Shown: positions 32,645-45,649, numbered from the stretch's first letter. The stretch is DNA of 64,000 bases from Cephalotrichum gorgonifer (GCA_900312665.1 ONZQ02000008.1:620001-684000); one strand, 5' to 3'. Numbers and translations: made by a program. The notes: generated from the sequence alone by a model not told the origin.

Positions 32645-35600
32645 ATTGAATTGCCGTCGAGGTTGCCGGAGTGGCCAGCGGGGTAGGGTGCGACGTGTTC
32701 AAGATGGAGGTATCGTATAATATGGGATGGTGAGCGGAGGATCGGATCCCTTCGAGATGAGTTGTTATAAGCGGACAGGGAGGAGGAGGAGAAGGATTGA
32801 ACGGCGGCGAAACGGTTCGGTGCGTGGAATAATACCCTGGAGTATTTTAGATCGGGAGAGCTCTGAATTGATAGTTAGCTAACTCGCCCTCAGACCTGTT
32901 TCCGTCTCGTCTGCGAAGGAAAGGCGAAGTAGTGTAGTTGGGGGGTTAAGAAAACTTGAGGCTCCTGGGCTGCCTTCCCCCCCGCCGAAAAAATACTTCG
33001 GGATGACGCAACTGGACAGGACATGGATGGATGGGAAACTATCCCAGCGCCAAGCATGTGTGGTGCGTACTTAACAACAAGAAGGGATTAGATAATATAG
33101 TGCGGTTCATACATCGACTGTAGTACGGCTTGTACTTTGCCAGGGGCGAATATAATGTGTTCGAAAACGTATTCTCAAGACTAGGGGGCGAGGTTGAGGT
33201 GTTCTTGTCGCGATGGGATGGGGGCGAGGATAATGAGTTTGGTGCAGAGGCAATAACAAGCTGTCGGGAATTCGAGGAGTAATAATAGCTGGGACCTGTA
33301 ATATCTCCGGGTCGGGATGGGATGGAAGAGGGGGCGGGGCGGCGCGGGGGCAGCAACAGATGAGGTATGGTGGTGGTCCAGGTGGGGGGAGGGGAGTGTA
33401 GTGAGCTGTGGACTGTGGGGTGAGGAGATGAGAAGATATTGTGAGCACGCTAATACCAATACCAGTAACTAGGCGACTTGGGTTGCGCGAGTAGCTACCG
33501 GGGTGGTGGACAGACCTATTCTAGCTTCATTCGAGACGAGACAAGACGAAGAGACTCCTTCGCATCTCAAATAAAAAATTGAATAGAGGGGTTCAGTTCG
33601 ATGTGAACGTGGAGGGGTCAGAGGTGCTAAATAATAAAATGTTTGCTCGGAATCTTGGTGAGGGTTTGTTCTAGAACGGTGGCAGATACGGAGGCGGAGA
33701 CGGAGCGGAGACGGGAGTCCAGGATATTGGAATGATGGGAGACGATGAAGGTTGACGGAAGGATGGAGGACGGGTGACTACAAGTAGGTGACGACTGGTC
33801 GTACCTACCTTGCCAGTCACGGAAGGAACATTGGATACGTCCAAGGTGGTAACACTCACCCATTATCCATGCCTACTCGAATTAATCCAATACTCGTAGA
33901 TCCCCTCCCAATCCCCTACGTTTCTTCCTTATCCTTCCCGCGCCGAGGGCACCACCGAGCGGGTGGTTACGACATGGACAATAATGATACCCATTAATGT
34001 CTCCACAACAAGGATGGCCCCTCCAGAAATTGGCCCGCATCGATGAAAGAAGAGGTCAAAGAACATGCTACTTCTGCACTGTTGATTGCCTTCCACGTAT
34101 CGGATGGAACTCATGCTTGGGGCATGGTGGGGCAATGCCAGCCAAGCTGCATCTCATCCCGCCCCATAGTTCGGCTGTCATTGGGGAGTTATAAAACACG
34201 CCTGCTTCGAAGCCGACGATCATTGATCAATGTTTGCGTACTGGCGAGTATCCCAACCAGCATCCTCGGTACCTACCTGGGGGGGGAAATAAAAGGGGGG
34301 GGAGGTCTCCTCCGACGATATGCCTCACCTCGTTGCCGACTCTGGATCTTCGGGGTGTACATCTGCCACCTGCCATTTGCTCGAGCCTTCTTTTCCCTCG
34401 TTGAGCAACAGGACGAACTCGCCCCAAGCCAAGGGCCCCCGCGGACCACCGTGAACATAACTAGAAGCTTCCTTTCCGCGTTTGGGTCTGTCTTCCAATG
34501 CACCCCGTCGGACAGTACGCCATCACGGATACCACCAGTCCACGACACCCTTGCAAAAACCTACCCGTCGGCACCTCAAGGAGGTGTCACGCCTGCCGAC
34601 CCATCGAGACATCCCACCTTCCTTTACGGAACGAATGGAAGCCAATACTAGTTGGTAGATCACAATGTCGACTCTTCGCTTCGACTAGGAACCAAGACGC
34701 TAATGGCACTGGCGTATTGGTACTTGTACGTGTACGAGAGTACCTGAATGTTTAAGCGCGAAGAAGGGCCTGTGGGCTCTATTTCTGGGAGCTCTCCATT
34801 TGGGAAACCCTTGCAGAAACTAGCTGAAAAAAGGAGGGGCAGATGTCAGGAGGACACCTTCGTGCTTGACCCACTTGAGTTCTATGATGCGCCAGGGCAA
34901 GGGCTGACTGGTATTCCTAGTAATGCCTGGACGACACGGCAGCGGATGGCCGAATCCCTCACGGCCTTGGCGAGCTAAGGGTCTTAAGAAGAGGTATTAA
35001 CGACCCTTGCCAAACGTGGATCGATGAGTACTGTACTCGTACGAGCAGTCTACCTGGATCCAATGGTGGATACTCGTACTAGTTTCTGCAGTGTGGTATC
35101 TGACAGAAGGCACATATAGGGGCGACGAGATACGAGTAACTGAGTGGAGCGAGGACGCAGGGACCATCCAGCCTTCTCCGTCCCCAGAGCCTCCCAATTG
35201 TGCTGGGATCTCTACCAACGATTTGCAGCACGAGAACCGTCGACTCGGGAGGGGGGAAAAGATTCTATCGCCAAAACTGTCGGCACACAAGCGGAAGGAA
35301 CAACTTTTGTACGAAAGGAACTAGAAGTATATATTTAATATACCTTGATAACCTCTGGTTTGTCACTCACTCACTGGCTAGGGTGATGGTCCAGAGCTAC
35401 TTGTACCCGTACAAACAAGTACTCGTACAAGCCGGGGCGGCTCCAATCTATTAATTTGGGGACTTTTTCGGGGCTCCATCAACTACGTCATCGGGCACGT
35501 ACCCGTTTTAGTTTTGCATGCGAGCACCACCATATCCACCGTTGCACATCCACAATCCGTAAACGGATCCCTGCACAGACCTCTATATGTACTATTACTT

Positions 35601-38069
35601 ACCGTGCAGAACATAAAGAGAAGAATCATCGAAACGGCGGGGCGATATCGAAATCCGCGACCCACACGCATCACGGAGGGATCCATTGCTCGGGTACCGA
35701 ACTGCCTCTCCGTCTGCGATACAGCTTTTGGGCTATGCATGCGCCCTTTCCCAATCCGAGCTTCCAGGCGTCGAGGGGGTAGCATAGGTACCCAGTAATA
35801 ACTTCTTCCAGCTCTCCAATATTCCTGGGAAATGCATCAAACGGCCGCCCCCGTAAGGCTCGGAACAATGAAACTGTCAAGGTGGGGGAATGCACGAAGG
35901 CGGGGTTAGTCCCAAACAAGTCACATTGACGAGTTCAGGCCTCGACGATTTGCGTCGTCCTTTTTCGTCCTTCCTGCCTTCCAACCGCATGGAGATCATT
36001 CTGCAGGGGCCAGGACGACAAAAAGGGAACAGAAACGAAGAGAGAAAAGAGCCAACGGAGCGCGGGGTGGCAACGGTGCTTCCATTGCTGCTTTTTCGAT
36101 TTGGTCTTTAGGCGCGAGTAGTAGTTCGCCGCGCGCCCAACCTCCTCCCTGCGGCCACACTTCTTCAACCTGATCCTGTCACGCGAGAAGGGCACGCAAT
36201 TTGTCAGGGTCGAGTTTCCTGGGGGGAGTTGACTCGGATATCGGCACCTAGGCTTGGCTACACCTATGCGCTTCTACTGTATCTTGTATCGGGCACTAAT
36301 ACTACATGTACGGTCCGAGATAGAGACGGCGCCAATCCCCAACCTTGGGTCTCTCATCATCTTGATATGAGAGGTGGTGGACTACAGTAATACACGTACT
36401 CAGTGGTGCCACGCGATTCCGTCCTTGAGCTTGAGGCGCCTCTCGTTTTCCCACGAATTTGGCCCGAGAACAAGACACCCACCCACCCAGGAAGCTCAGA
36501 GTGGGGTGGTCGCAATTGGCCGGCTGTCAGCTTGGGTTCCTGGTATATGCGCACGAAAGGTATTAGCGATCCTTCCGAGTTTGTTCGTGCGACTTTCCAA
36601 GGGGGGTTGTCGGGATACACCGGTGAAGCCCGCCCCGACTCTTGATTGGGCCCGCAGTGCTCTTGGCAGTTCCTCGGCGGTATGAGCACACCTTGTGCCG
36701 TCTCAAGCCCGTTGAAAGGATTGTTTTATCAAAGATAGAGAGCTCGCTGCATGTAGTCGTAGGCGGGCCTCCTTGACACCACAGCGCTAGCTCCCTCCCG
36801 CTTACTGTCATCGCTCTCCCGGACCGGGNNNNNNNNNNNNNNNNNNNNAAAAGAAGGGGGGGGGGGGAACCAGTGCCAGCCCGTCGCTAGTCCGACGCGT
36901 CCGTGGGCTGGTTGACGATTACCTGGTATCGGGTGCCACAGCATCTCTGGAGTACCGAGATCTTCCTAACCAACCCGACAGCCACCAAACATACATAACT
37001 GCTTACGATATGTTCCCGTCTGGGATCTTGGCTGGCGGCGGGCAGTCCCGGATGTATGTTGCATCCCGTGGGGGCTGGTCCCCTTGAGACTTAACAGAAT
37101 ATCCTGTGGTACTTGAGGAGACCCATCTATACTTCCGGACACGACACCCGATGCTCCTTGCAACCTAGACATGCCCGTATTTCGATGATGGGTATATAAC
37201 GGGGGGGATACGATGTCAGAGCAGATGTCTTTCAACCACACCATCTCGGCCACGCTCCGGTCCCCTTTTTATCCCGACTCTCCACTATTCCACTGCCGCG
37301 AAGGGCTGGTGCGGATGCGCTGGATAAGTGTGCCCCGCACATGCTGCAGCCGCCAGCGCTGTGAACCCGTCCAAAACCTGTTCTTCTCCCCCCTCCCCCC
37401 GGAACGGGCCCTGCCCTTAGTCTCCGGCTCGCAGGCCCTCATTCCCCACGAGATGAAGACCGGCCAAGGGTGGCCATGGCGTTCGGTCGATGCAGTCCAC
37501 CTTGCTTGTGACCGTCTGCCAGCGAAGCATGTCCAAGCGGGCATTTGTTGAACCCCACCATAGAGTATTTGGTAGGTCGACTCCGGCATTCTCGCCAGCC
37601 CTCTGGGACGAATAAGAACGCCGATTGTCAATCTTGAACTTGTGGGGAAGAAGCATCGAATTCTCCGATGAGGCCGGGGGGGTAGGACGCCGGACAGTTG
37701 GCGTCATATGTATGGCCAAACAACTGGTGGGATGGAGCGGCGCGTGTTCCTCGGGCGCGGGATATTGAATGACGCCACGATCTAGAACCACTGCCTTGGG
37801 GATAAAAAAAAACTGGTGCTCTTCTTATCTGCTCGGGACTTTATCTTGGCTTGGGGTTAGCCTCGAATTGCCGGATCAGCGTTGTCGTCAATGATCCTTC
37901 ATGTTTCTTCATGAAGAAGGTGAGAGAAGAAGTGAGCAAGCTTTCCGATGGACGGGGAGTGTAGGTGTACAAATATTATTTGATTGGCAAAACCAACCCG
38001 TTACCCTAAAAGTTACCGTAAACATTACTCCCAGCCCCGCTAGTATCACATCCGTTGTCCGTCGCCCCC
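32645..38069. other. Gene-poor 5.4-kb region
   Basis: This lies between the ypd1 start and the stop of the gene at 38070. No frame here shows a known domain or a spliceable structure. TACTTGTA copies lie at 33779, 34721 and 35398, and TACTCGTA copies cluster at 33891, 35034, 35071, 35131 and 35420. A 20-N gap is at 36829-36848. The left part should contain the ypd1 promoter. Confidence 0.5.
36829..36848. other. Assembly gap (20 N) next to a G homopolymer
   Basis: Twenty unknown bases are followed by AAAAGAA and a run of about 13 G, which probably caused the break in the read or assembly. Confidence 0.98.
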
Positions 38070-39176
38070 TTAAAGTATAACCTTGGACGCAACGGTCAGG
38101 AGCCACGCCGCATCCTTCCACCCGCCCTCGTCCGCCGTCGGCGGGGGCATCCGCTCCTCGGGAACCCCCCCGAGCCGATCTAGATACCTAGCCGATGAGC
38201 GCCTGCTCTCAGCCCCCAGCTCCTCCGTCTCCGTGTCGTCATCGACCTCGTCTCCTCCGTCGGACTCCTCGGACTCATTCTCCTCTACCGAGAACAGGGA
38301 CCAGCCAAGGACGTTGGCGAGCCACGAGTCCTGCCCCGTCTGACCCCTCCTCACTAGCCTGCGCACGGCCGCCTCGTCATCGGGCGCTGTCTCGGCCCCC
38401 AACGCCTCGAGCTGCTCGTCGAGGCCGATGAAGTCCGGGCCCGGTATGTCCTCGCAGCTCTCGGGCCTCTGCGCGAAGTAGCTCTCCGAGTCCGCCCTCT
38501 CCAACCCGGCGGGGGTGCGGCTTCCCGGGCGGCTGTGCGCCCTGCTCCTGAGATCGCCGGCGGCAGGGGACCGCGGGTGGTCGTGGTAGTGGCTGACACT
38601 GGGGCGCCTGCTGGAGCGCCTGCTTGCGAACTCCCGCTCCCGCTCGACCTCCCTCTCGAGGAGGTCCTCGTCGACGTCCGGGTCGGAGTCTGGGTCCCGC
38701 GGGGTGGCGAGCGAGGTGGAGCTCGCGCGCGAGACGAGCCACGCCTGGCCCTTGTACTCCCTAGCCTCGCTGGTCATCAGGGCGCCCGTCCGGAGGAGCC
38801 AGTCGCTATCCGCGGCGGCGCCCCCCGCCGCCGCGTCCTCGTCTCTCTTCCCGCCGCGCCGGGGGGAGGCGGTGCCCGACACGACGCCGTGGCGGCGCTC
38901 GGGCTTCCGGGCGGCAGAGTGGGATGCGGCGAGGTGGCTGGCCGACTTGCTCTTGGGGAGGCTCACCGGGTGGAGACGGGTGCGGCTCGCGGTACGGGAG
39001 AGCAGGCGCGGCGTTGTGGGGGCAGACCTGCCCTCGAGGTAGGTGTGCGGGGCGTGGTCTTCGAGGTCGACATCGTGGAGGGGAAGTTTAGAGGTCAGGG
39101 GGGCGAGGGAGAGGCGGGAAGGGGTCTTGGAGGGGTGGGGCTTGCGCCGGGAGTGTTGGTTGAAGGCCTCGTCCAT
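38070..39176 (-). CDS. Fungal protein of unknown function, DUF3984-like
   Basis: A single-exon frame of 368 residues from the ATG at 39176 (MDEAFNQHSRRK). From memory it resembles fungal proteins grouped as DUF3984; the family has no known function and the assignment is tentative. An N-terminal basic, Ser/Pro-rich stretch (residues 1-115) is followed by the best-conserved-looking block, DSDWLLRTGALMTSEAREYK then GQAWLVSRASSTSLA. Next come an acidic/basic alternating region (DPDVDEDLLEREVERERE), an Arg/Ser-rich stretch, and a predicted ordered C-terminal part (GPDFIGLDEQLEALGAE; DDEAAVRRLVRRGQTGQDSW; LANVLGWSLFSVEE), then a very acidic segment. No signal peptide or membrane segment. It is divergent from ELP1 over 865 bp. 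Confidence 0.75.
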   Translation of the reverse strand: MDEAFNQHSRRKPHPSKTPSRLSLAPLTSKLPLHDVDLEDHAPHTYLEGRSAPTTPRLLSRTASRTRLHPVSLPKSKSASHLAASHSAARKPERRHGVVSGTASPRRGGKRDEDAAAGGAAADSDWLLRTGALMTSEAREYKGQAWLVSRASSTSLATPRDPDSDPDVDEDLLEREVEREREFASRRSSRRPSVSHYHDHPRSPAAGDLRSRAHSRPGSRTPAGLERADSESYFAQRPESCEDIPGPDFIGLDEQLEALGAETAPDDEAAVRRLVRRGQTGQDSWLANVLGWSLFSVEENESEESDGGDEVDDDTETEELGAESRRSSARYLDRLGGVPEERMPPPTADEGGWKDAAWLLTVASKVIL

Positions 39177-40041
39177 AGTGGATGTTTGCCCGTGTCTTGA
39201 TTGTAAGTCGGCTATTGTAGAGATGGGGATTGACAGGAAGTAACGGTTGGATAGTACGGAGGGGTAAGGGGAGTGAGGGGAGTGAGATGAGTAAGGAGGG
39301 TATTAGAAGAAGGAAAGGTTGGCTGGGAATATATGCAAGGTTGGGGCTCGGCGAGAGGTAGTGGATCGGCGATCGGGTGAAAGATCAGTTATGAGATGAC
39401 CGATCGTGGTGGTCCGATCCAGAGACACGAGCCCGCTGGCGAGGCGAGGCAAGACGGACATCGGTATTAAAAAGAGGGATACCTCGGCGTGCCCGGAGTC
39501 ACCCGATCGGCGCGGATCGGGCTAGCCGTGATATATATCTGTGTAAACCTGTGGTGCAGGAAGCCCAAGTGTCGAGAGAAAACAAGCTTCGGAGGATCGA
39601 GGTACGGCTGTAACCTCATGTGCCAGAGCCGAGGAGCCCTTCTTTCCTCCCGTTGATTTGCTTGCTTCTGATGGCGCTCTCCTGAGCCGGCGGGTCCTAG
39701 CTTACAGTGTTCAGCGTATACACGCACAGTGGCAAATATGCGGGGAGGGCGTCCGTGCAGCACAGGATTTTCGGAGGCCAAGAGTGGGATTGGTCGTCTG
39801 GTGTGTGAGCTGGTCTCAAGTCACCAGTACATAAATTAACTAATGCAATAGCTGTATTGTAAGGTACCAGTACCTGTGAACCACATCCCACTTCAGTGAC
39901 TTCATTTTGGGTGTGGCATGGCGCTTGTCATCGATTTTCACCTGCCTTACAACAGAGTCCTTACGCTTATACCTCGCGCTTAGGGTATACGGAGGTGAGG
40001 GCAGTTTCGTTTTATATCGAGACCCAATCGAAGCTTCCAAT
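39177..40041. promoter_or_regulatory. Divergent promoter region shared by the DUF3984-like gene and ELP1
   Basis: The two start codons face away from each other across 865 bp, so both promoters must lie here. I see no specific factor-binding site that I could defend. No coding frame is credible inside. Confidence 0.5.
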
Positions 40042-43000
40042 ATGCGTAATCTTCGTGCTATCCGACGTGGTGTCTGGGAGCATCCTGGTCCGATAAGAGC
40101 AGCTTGCTGGGATCCTGCTAGGGACGAAGTCATATGCGCCGTCGGTCCTACCGAAGAGAGTAGCTCGATCGAGCTTTTCAGGCTGGGTGATAAGGGGTCC
40201 GAGGTGTAAGTGGGTTCCTTGGTGTTGCTTGGGTGATGCCCGGCGACATCCGTTTCGGTATATGGAAGTAGATACTAACTCTTCACCCCCAGAACACACA
40301 GTTCCGTAGCATCGTGGGATGTTCAGATTCCCAGCCCCGATGCTCCGGCGGACAGGGTGCTGAGTATTCACCACTCAAGCGATACTCTCACCACTACCTT
40401 GGTGTTCGCCAGCGGCGATATCACCATCGTCCGTGAGAGCGAGTCGTTGCACCCAGAGGACTCCGCCCACATCGAGATCGTCGGTTCGGTCGATGGCGGA
40501 ATAGCCGCAGCTAGATGGTCTCCCGACGAAGAGCTCCTGGCCGTCGTCTCCAACGATGGTGAGGTCATCTTCATGGGCCGCGACTTCGAGCCGATCGCCC
40601 AGACCATCATGACCACCGAGGACCTCGGAGCCTCGAAGCACGTCTCTGTCGGCTGGGGCAAGAAGGAGACGCAGTTCCAAGGGAAGGGCGCCAGGGCTCT
40701 CAGGGACCCCACGATACCCGAGCGGGTCGACGAGGGCGTCCTAAGCCCGAACGATGACGGGTCTACGACGATTACCTGGCGCGGCGACGGCGCCTATGTG
40801 GCCGTAAACTCAATCCATGACGGGACGCGAAGGGTTATTCGGGTTTACAGTCGCGAGGGTGCACTCGACAGCGCCAGTGAACCCGTGGATGGCCTAGAGG
40901 CCACTATGAGCTGGCGGCCGTCCGGGAACCTCATCGCTGCAATCCAGAGGCGGTCAGATCGCGTTGACGTTGTCTTCTTCGAGAGGAATGGACTCAGACA
41001 CGGGGAGTTCACCCTACGCTCGTCTAGTGAGAGGATAAAGCTCGAGTGGAACCACGACTCGACCGTTCTTGCCGTGATATTCTCGGACCGCGTCCAGCTG
41101 TGGACGATGGGGAACTACCACTGGTACCTGAAGCAGGAGATTCCCCTGAAGGATGAGGTCTCTGCTTTCGCGTGGCATCCCGAGAGGGCGCTTCGCCTTT
41201 CCGTAGCTACGAACGGTAGGAACCACATCTTTTCGCATAACATCTCCCTAGATCAGTCTCTTCTAATGCGCTGGAACAGACACTCTGGCTTTCTCTGAGT
41301 ACATATTTACGGCTACGCAGGGGTCTCTCAGCCCGCCCCATGACTTCGGCGCCGCGGCCGTTATCGACGGCAACATCATCAACATCACCCCGTTCCGAAC
41401 GGCTAACGTCCCCCCACCCTTGTCTCTCTTTGAGCTCACCACCGAGGGAAATGCCATTGACGTAGCTTACGGCCCCGACGACTCTACTATTGCGGTATTG
41501 CACTCGTCCGGTGTAGACATCTTCTCCTGGGAGACAAAGAATGGACGACGAGTCGTTCCTACTCTGGCCGCGAAGGCGCCCGTCCCTGTGGGATCAGCCA
41601 AGGAGCTGCCCCTCCAAATATTTTGCTCTGGCCCAGATGAGTTCTGTGTGGTGAGCCACGCGGATGAGACCCTCATCCGTCCTTGTGTTCTTGAAGCCTC
41701 GGAGAAGACCGTTCGATTCCGGGAGCCCATCGCGCTCTCGCCGGGTAGCTCCATCATGGCGTGCACCACGGCAAGCTTCGTGGATGATACAGGAGCCAAA
41801 GGTTACGTACAGAGCCGGGGCGGGAATATACAGGAAGTCGCGGATGGTATCCTCCGTTCTCTACATGCTCGGCTTCCAGCTCTTCTTCCCTGGAACAGGC
41901 TGGTCGCCGTTGATGGCGAGCTCGTTGCCATCGGGCTCAATAAAAATGGCCACCTCTACGCCGGCAGCAGGGTCCTGGCGAAGAACTGCACCTCCTTCCT
42001 AGTAACCCCGAGCCACATCGTCTTCACGACGAACAACCACTTTGTCAAGTTCGTCCATCTTGACGAGGTAGAGGCCATGGAAGTCCCAGCCGACGACCCT
42101 GAGGTCGACGAGAGATGTCGAAGCATAGAGAGAGGAGCCAGGCTCGTCACCGCGATACCCACGAACATGAGCTTGGTGCTCCAGATGCCGAGGGGCAATG
42201 TCGAGACGATATTCCCCCGGGCCATGGTCGTGGCCGGAATCAGACAGCTTATAGATGAGAAGAACTACAAGCGGGCGTTCGCGTACTGTCGGACGCAGAG
42301 GGTGGACATGAACATCCTGTATGATCATCGACCTGCGCAGTTCTTAGCTCACGTGGGTCTATTCCTCGACCAGCTGGAAGACGTGAGCTATATCGACCTA
42401 TTCCTCTCTTCACTCAAGTAAGTTCCTGGTAGGATGTGGTAGAGTCATCATGAGATACTAACCGTGGCGCAGGGAGGAGGACGTCTCGCAGACGATGTAC
42501 AAGGACACGAAGCGACAGAAGGTTACCGGCATTAGCAGCCTTGCCAATGGCGAAGAGACGGATGCCTCAGTAGTCGATAAGACCACGAGCAAGGTGAACC
42601 GGATCTGTGACGCCGTTCTCAAGGCACTACAGAGCCGCAAGGCGACGAACCTCCAAAACATAATTACCGCCCATGTGTGCAAGGTCCCCCCGGCGCTCGA
42701 GGACGGATTGAACCTCGTCGCGGGGCTCATGCGGGAGGACGAGACGCTGGCTGAGAAGGCCGTCGAGCATATCTGCTTCCTCGTGGATGTCAACAGGCTC
42801 TACGACCACGCCCTGGGTCTTTACGACCTGGAGCTCACGCTGCTAGTCGCGCAGCAAGCCCAGAAGGACCCCAAGGAGTATGTCCCGTTCGTTCAGGGCC
42901 TCCACGAGATGTCGGAGCTGAGGCGGCGGTTCACCATCGACGACCACCTAGGCCGCCGAGAGAAGGCCCTGGTGCATCTCAAGGAGCTCGACGCCTTCGA

Positions 43001-44153
43001 GGAGCTACAGAACTACATGGTAAAGTACGCCCTCTACCAAAAGGCGCTGGCAGAATACCGGTACGACGGCGAACGACACGCCGTCCTCATGGACCTCTAC
43101 GCACAGTACCTAGAGTCCAAGTCTGAGTTCAGGGAAGCGGGCCTCGCGTACGAGTCACTCAAGAACTACCAGAAGGCCACGGCCTGCTACTGCTCGGCCG
43201 GAGCCACCTGCTGGCAAGAGTGTCTCTTCGCTTCGCAGCAGCAGACCCCGCCGCTCTCCGGCGACGCCCTCGGGGACCTCGCAACCGACCTTGCCGAAGC
43301 CCTCTGGGAGGCCAAGGACTACGCCTCCGCGGCCACCATCTACGACGAGTACCTCTCCGCCCTCGAGATGGCCGTCAGATGCCTCTGCAAGGGCTACCAC
43401 TTCGCCGACGCCATGCGCCTCGTGACCCGGCGCGGCCGCCCGGACCTTCTCGCCACGGCGGTCGACTCGGGCATCACGGACGCGCTGAGCAGCACGACCG
43501 AGTTCCTCGCCGACTGCAAGGGTCAGCTCGGCGCGCAGGTGCCGCGGATCCTCGAGCTCCGCCGCCGCGCGGAGGAGGACCCGCTGTCGTTCTACGAGGG
43601 CGAGAGGCCCGGGGGCGCGGACGCGCCGGACGACGTGTCCATAGCGGCGTCGTCGCGCCTCGGCACCAGCGCGAGCCTGTTCACGAGGTACACGGGCAAG
43701 GGGGGCAGCGTCGGGACGCTGGGCACGGGGGTGTCGCGCGCGACGAGCAAGAACCGGAAGAGGGAGGAGAAGAAGCGGGCGAGGGGCCGCAAGGGGACGA
43801 TCTACGAGGAGGAGTACCTCGTCAACAGCGTGCGGCGGCTCGTGGAGAGGGTGGAGGGGTCGAAGGGGGAGGCGGAGAGGCTCGTGTTCGCGCTCGTGAG
43901 GAGAGGGATGCAGGAGCGGGCTAGGGCCGTCGAGGGCCTCTTGGCGGAGGTGGTGGAGGCGTGCCGCGCGGCCATCGTGCTGGTGTTCCCCGTCGAGAAG
44001 AAGGAGGAGGGTGGCGCTGGGGAGGGAGAGGGCGAGGAGGAGTTCAGGCCCACGGGCGCGGACGCGGTGGTGCACGAGCTGATGCAGAACAAGGGGTTGA
44101 AGCAGGAGCCTCCTGTTATCACGGATATGAAGAAGCTGGCGTTACTGGGGTAG
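40042..44153 (+). CDS. ELP1: Elongator complex subunit 1 (Elp1/IKI3)
   Basis: Exons 40042-40205, 40293-41215, 41280-42417 and 42473-44153 give 1301 residues, close to the family length of about 1350. Introns are 40206-40292, 41216-41279 and 42418-42472. The second intron hides an apparent stop in the unspliced frame and restores RLSVATNDTLAFSEYIFTAT. The start MRNLRAIRRG matches Elp1 N termini. Two WD40 propellers occupy roughly the first 700 residues (SVDGGIAAARWSPDEELLAV; ITPFRTANVPPP), followed by TPR-like helices (QYLESKSEFREAGLAYESLK). The basic C-terminal segment (LFTRYTGKGGSVGTLGTG; KNRKREEKKRARGRKGT; YEEEYLVNSVRRLVERVE) is the conserved tRNA-binding and Hrr25-phosphorylated region in yeast. 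Elongator adds the cm5 group to wobble uridine of tRNAs and Elp1 is its scaffold. Confidence 0.97.
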
Positions 44154-44471
44154 TAGGGCAGGCGCAGGAGCCAAAAAAAAAAGAGGTTGATACAAGACCT
44201 GGCCGGCTTCAGAGCACAGGATGAAACGAAAATAAAAGGGGGGGAGTGAATATTACCGTCTATTCGCGGGAGAAAACTACGATAGGCCCATAGATAGAAG
44301 AGAAACGCGTTTAAGTCGAGTTCTTTATACAAGGAGGTAAAATACATACAATATAGGGTACAAGGCAGGAGGGGTCACATCCCTCCCTGGAGAACCTCCA
44401 TGCTCTCTATATCCCCAACCAGCCCCTCTAATCTCACATACTCCCAGTTACCTGTTTGGGGGGGAAGCCCA
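44154..44471. other. Convergent 3' region between ELP1 and the uL24m gene
   Basis: The two stop codons are 318 nt apart and face each other, so the 3' UTRs probably overlap or abut. AAATACATACAATATAGG near 44340 is AT-rich as expected of fungal polyadenylation regions. Confidence 0.5.
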
Positions 44472-45649
44472 CTATGCCCTAGCCTGATTCTTAGCCATGA
44501 CGGCTCCGATCCTCTCCAACGCCTCCTCCGTAAGCACGGGCTGGCCCCTACTCCTCCTCTCGACCCTCCTCTTCCTGTTGAACTCATCCTGGGGCGTGAG
44601 CATGGTCTCGACGCCCCTCTTGTCGTCCTTCTCGCGTTGCGCCTCGGTGATCTTCTTCTCAAGGTACCACGGCTCGTGGCGGGTCCTGAAGCGGGAGTAC
44701 CTGTTCCTCAGCTCGTGGATGAGGGTCTCGGGCATGGGGGGTCGGAGGAGGGTGGGGACGAAGGTGGCCTCCTGGACGACCTCGCGCGTGGTGTCTGCCT
44801 CGGTCTGGACGGCCTCCGGGTCCGGCTTCTCGGGCCAGGGGAGGACGACGTTGAGGCCGACGACGTAGCGGTCCCACTCGACGGCCTTGGTGAGGCGGTC
44901 GCGGCGGACGTTGGCGTGGGCGAGGCGGCGGACTATGACGTCGCGGGTGACGCCGGTGACGGGGTCTTTGAGGGGGTGGACGAGGCGGATGGCGGAGATG
45001 GGGATGGCCAGGGAGCCGACGGAGTGCTCGGGGTAGGTCTGGTCGCCGGAAACCTGCTTGCCGGCGAGCCACTCGGGGGATTTGACGACGATCTGGACAT
45101 GGAGTCTTAGTAACGGCACGACAACGGGCACATCTTAACGACGCAAAGAAGGGGGCGAGGGGGGATGTTCTAGGGCTTAAGCTTTTCGGGCGAACGTACC
45201 TTTCCAAACTCCTTGAGCTCGACGGTCGCGGTGGAGATGCTGATGCTCTCGATAACATCGATATTCCCCTTGTCCTTCCCCTCCGTGATCACAACCCTAT
45301 CCCCGACCGCCAGGTTCAGGTACTTGGACCCGCCCGCCCACGCGCACCTCCTCTCCCTCTCGAACGGCCTCATGAGGAGGTCGGCCACCGACCTCGCCGT
45401 CCGGGCCTGGTCGGTCGCGACGCCGTACCCGTTCTCGACGGCGCGCCTCGGGGCCACGGGGCCTAGCTCCCAGCCCTCGTGGCGGACGCGCCGCGCGTTG
45501 GCGACGTTGGCGTTGAAGTCGGCCACGGCGCCCTTGACGGACCGGACGCGCTGGCGGAAGTCGCCGCGGTAGGACTTCCTGGACTGGGCCTTCAGGCGGC
45601 GGGCCACCTGCCTCTCGGCCTTGACCGTTCGCTGGACGAGCTTCTCCAT
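44472..45649 (-). CDS. MRPL40: Mitochondrial large-subunit ribosomal protein uL24m (yeast Mrpl40)
   Basis: Exons 45649-45200 and 45092-44472 join over a 107-nt intron (GTACGT...TGTCCAG) to give 356 residues. The join reads VELKEFGKIVVKSPEWLAGK. The KOW motif (LAVGDRVVITEGKDKGNIDV) near residues 108-128 is the core of L24/L26-type proteins and binds 23S-like rRNA near the tunnel exit. The basic N terminus (MEKLVQRTVKAERQVARRLK) is compatible with a mitochondrial import signal. The long C-terminal extension (LLRPPMPETLIHELRNRYSR; EPWYLEKKITEAQ) is typical of the fungal mitochondrial form, not of bacterial or cytosolic L26. It lies tail-to-tail with ELP1 and head-to-head with rho1. Confidence 0.92.

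Noticed and set aside
41281..41299. Apparent frameshift or premature stop in ELP1 at TTTCTCTGA
   Set aside because: A 64-nt GT-AG intron (41216-41279) with a CTAAT branch site removes the preceding sequence and restores the conserved frame.
43155..44075. 306-codon minus-strand frame, His/Arg/Leu-rich
   Set aside because: It is antisense to the well-supported last exon of ELP1.
44472..45649. Cytosolic ribosomal protein L26
   Set aside because: The KOW motif fits, but the length of 356 residues and the C-terminal extension match the mitochondrial uL24m form instead.
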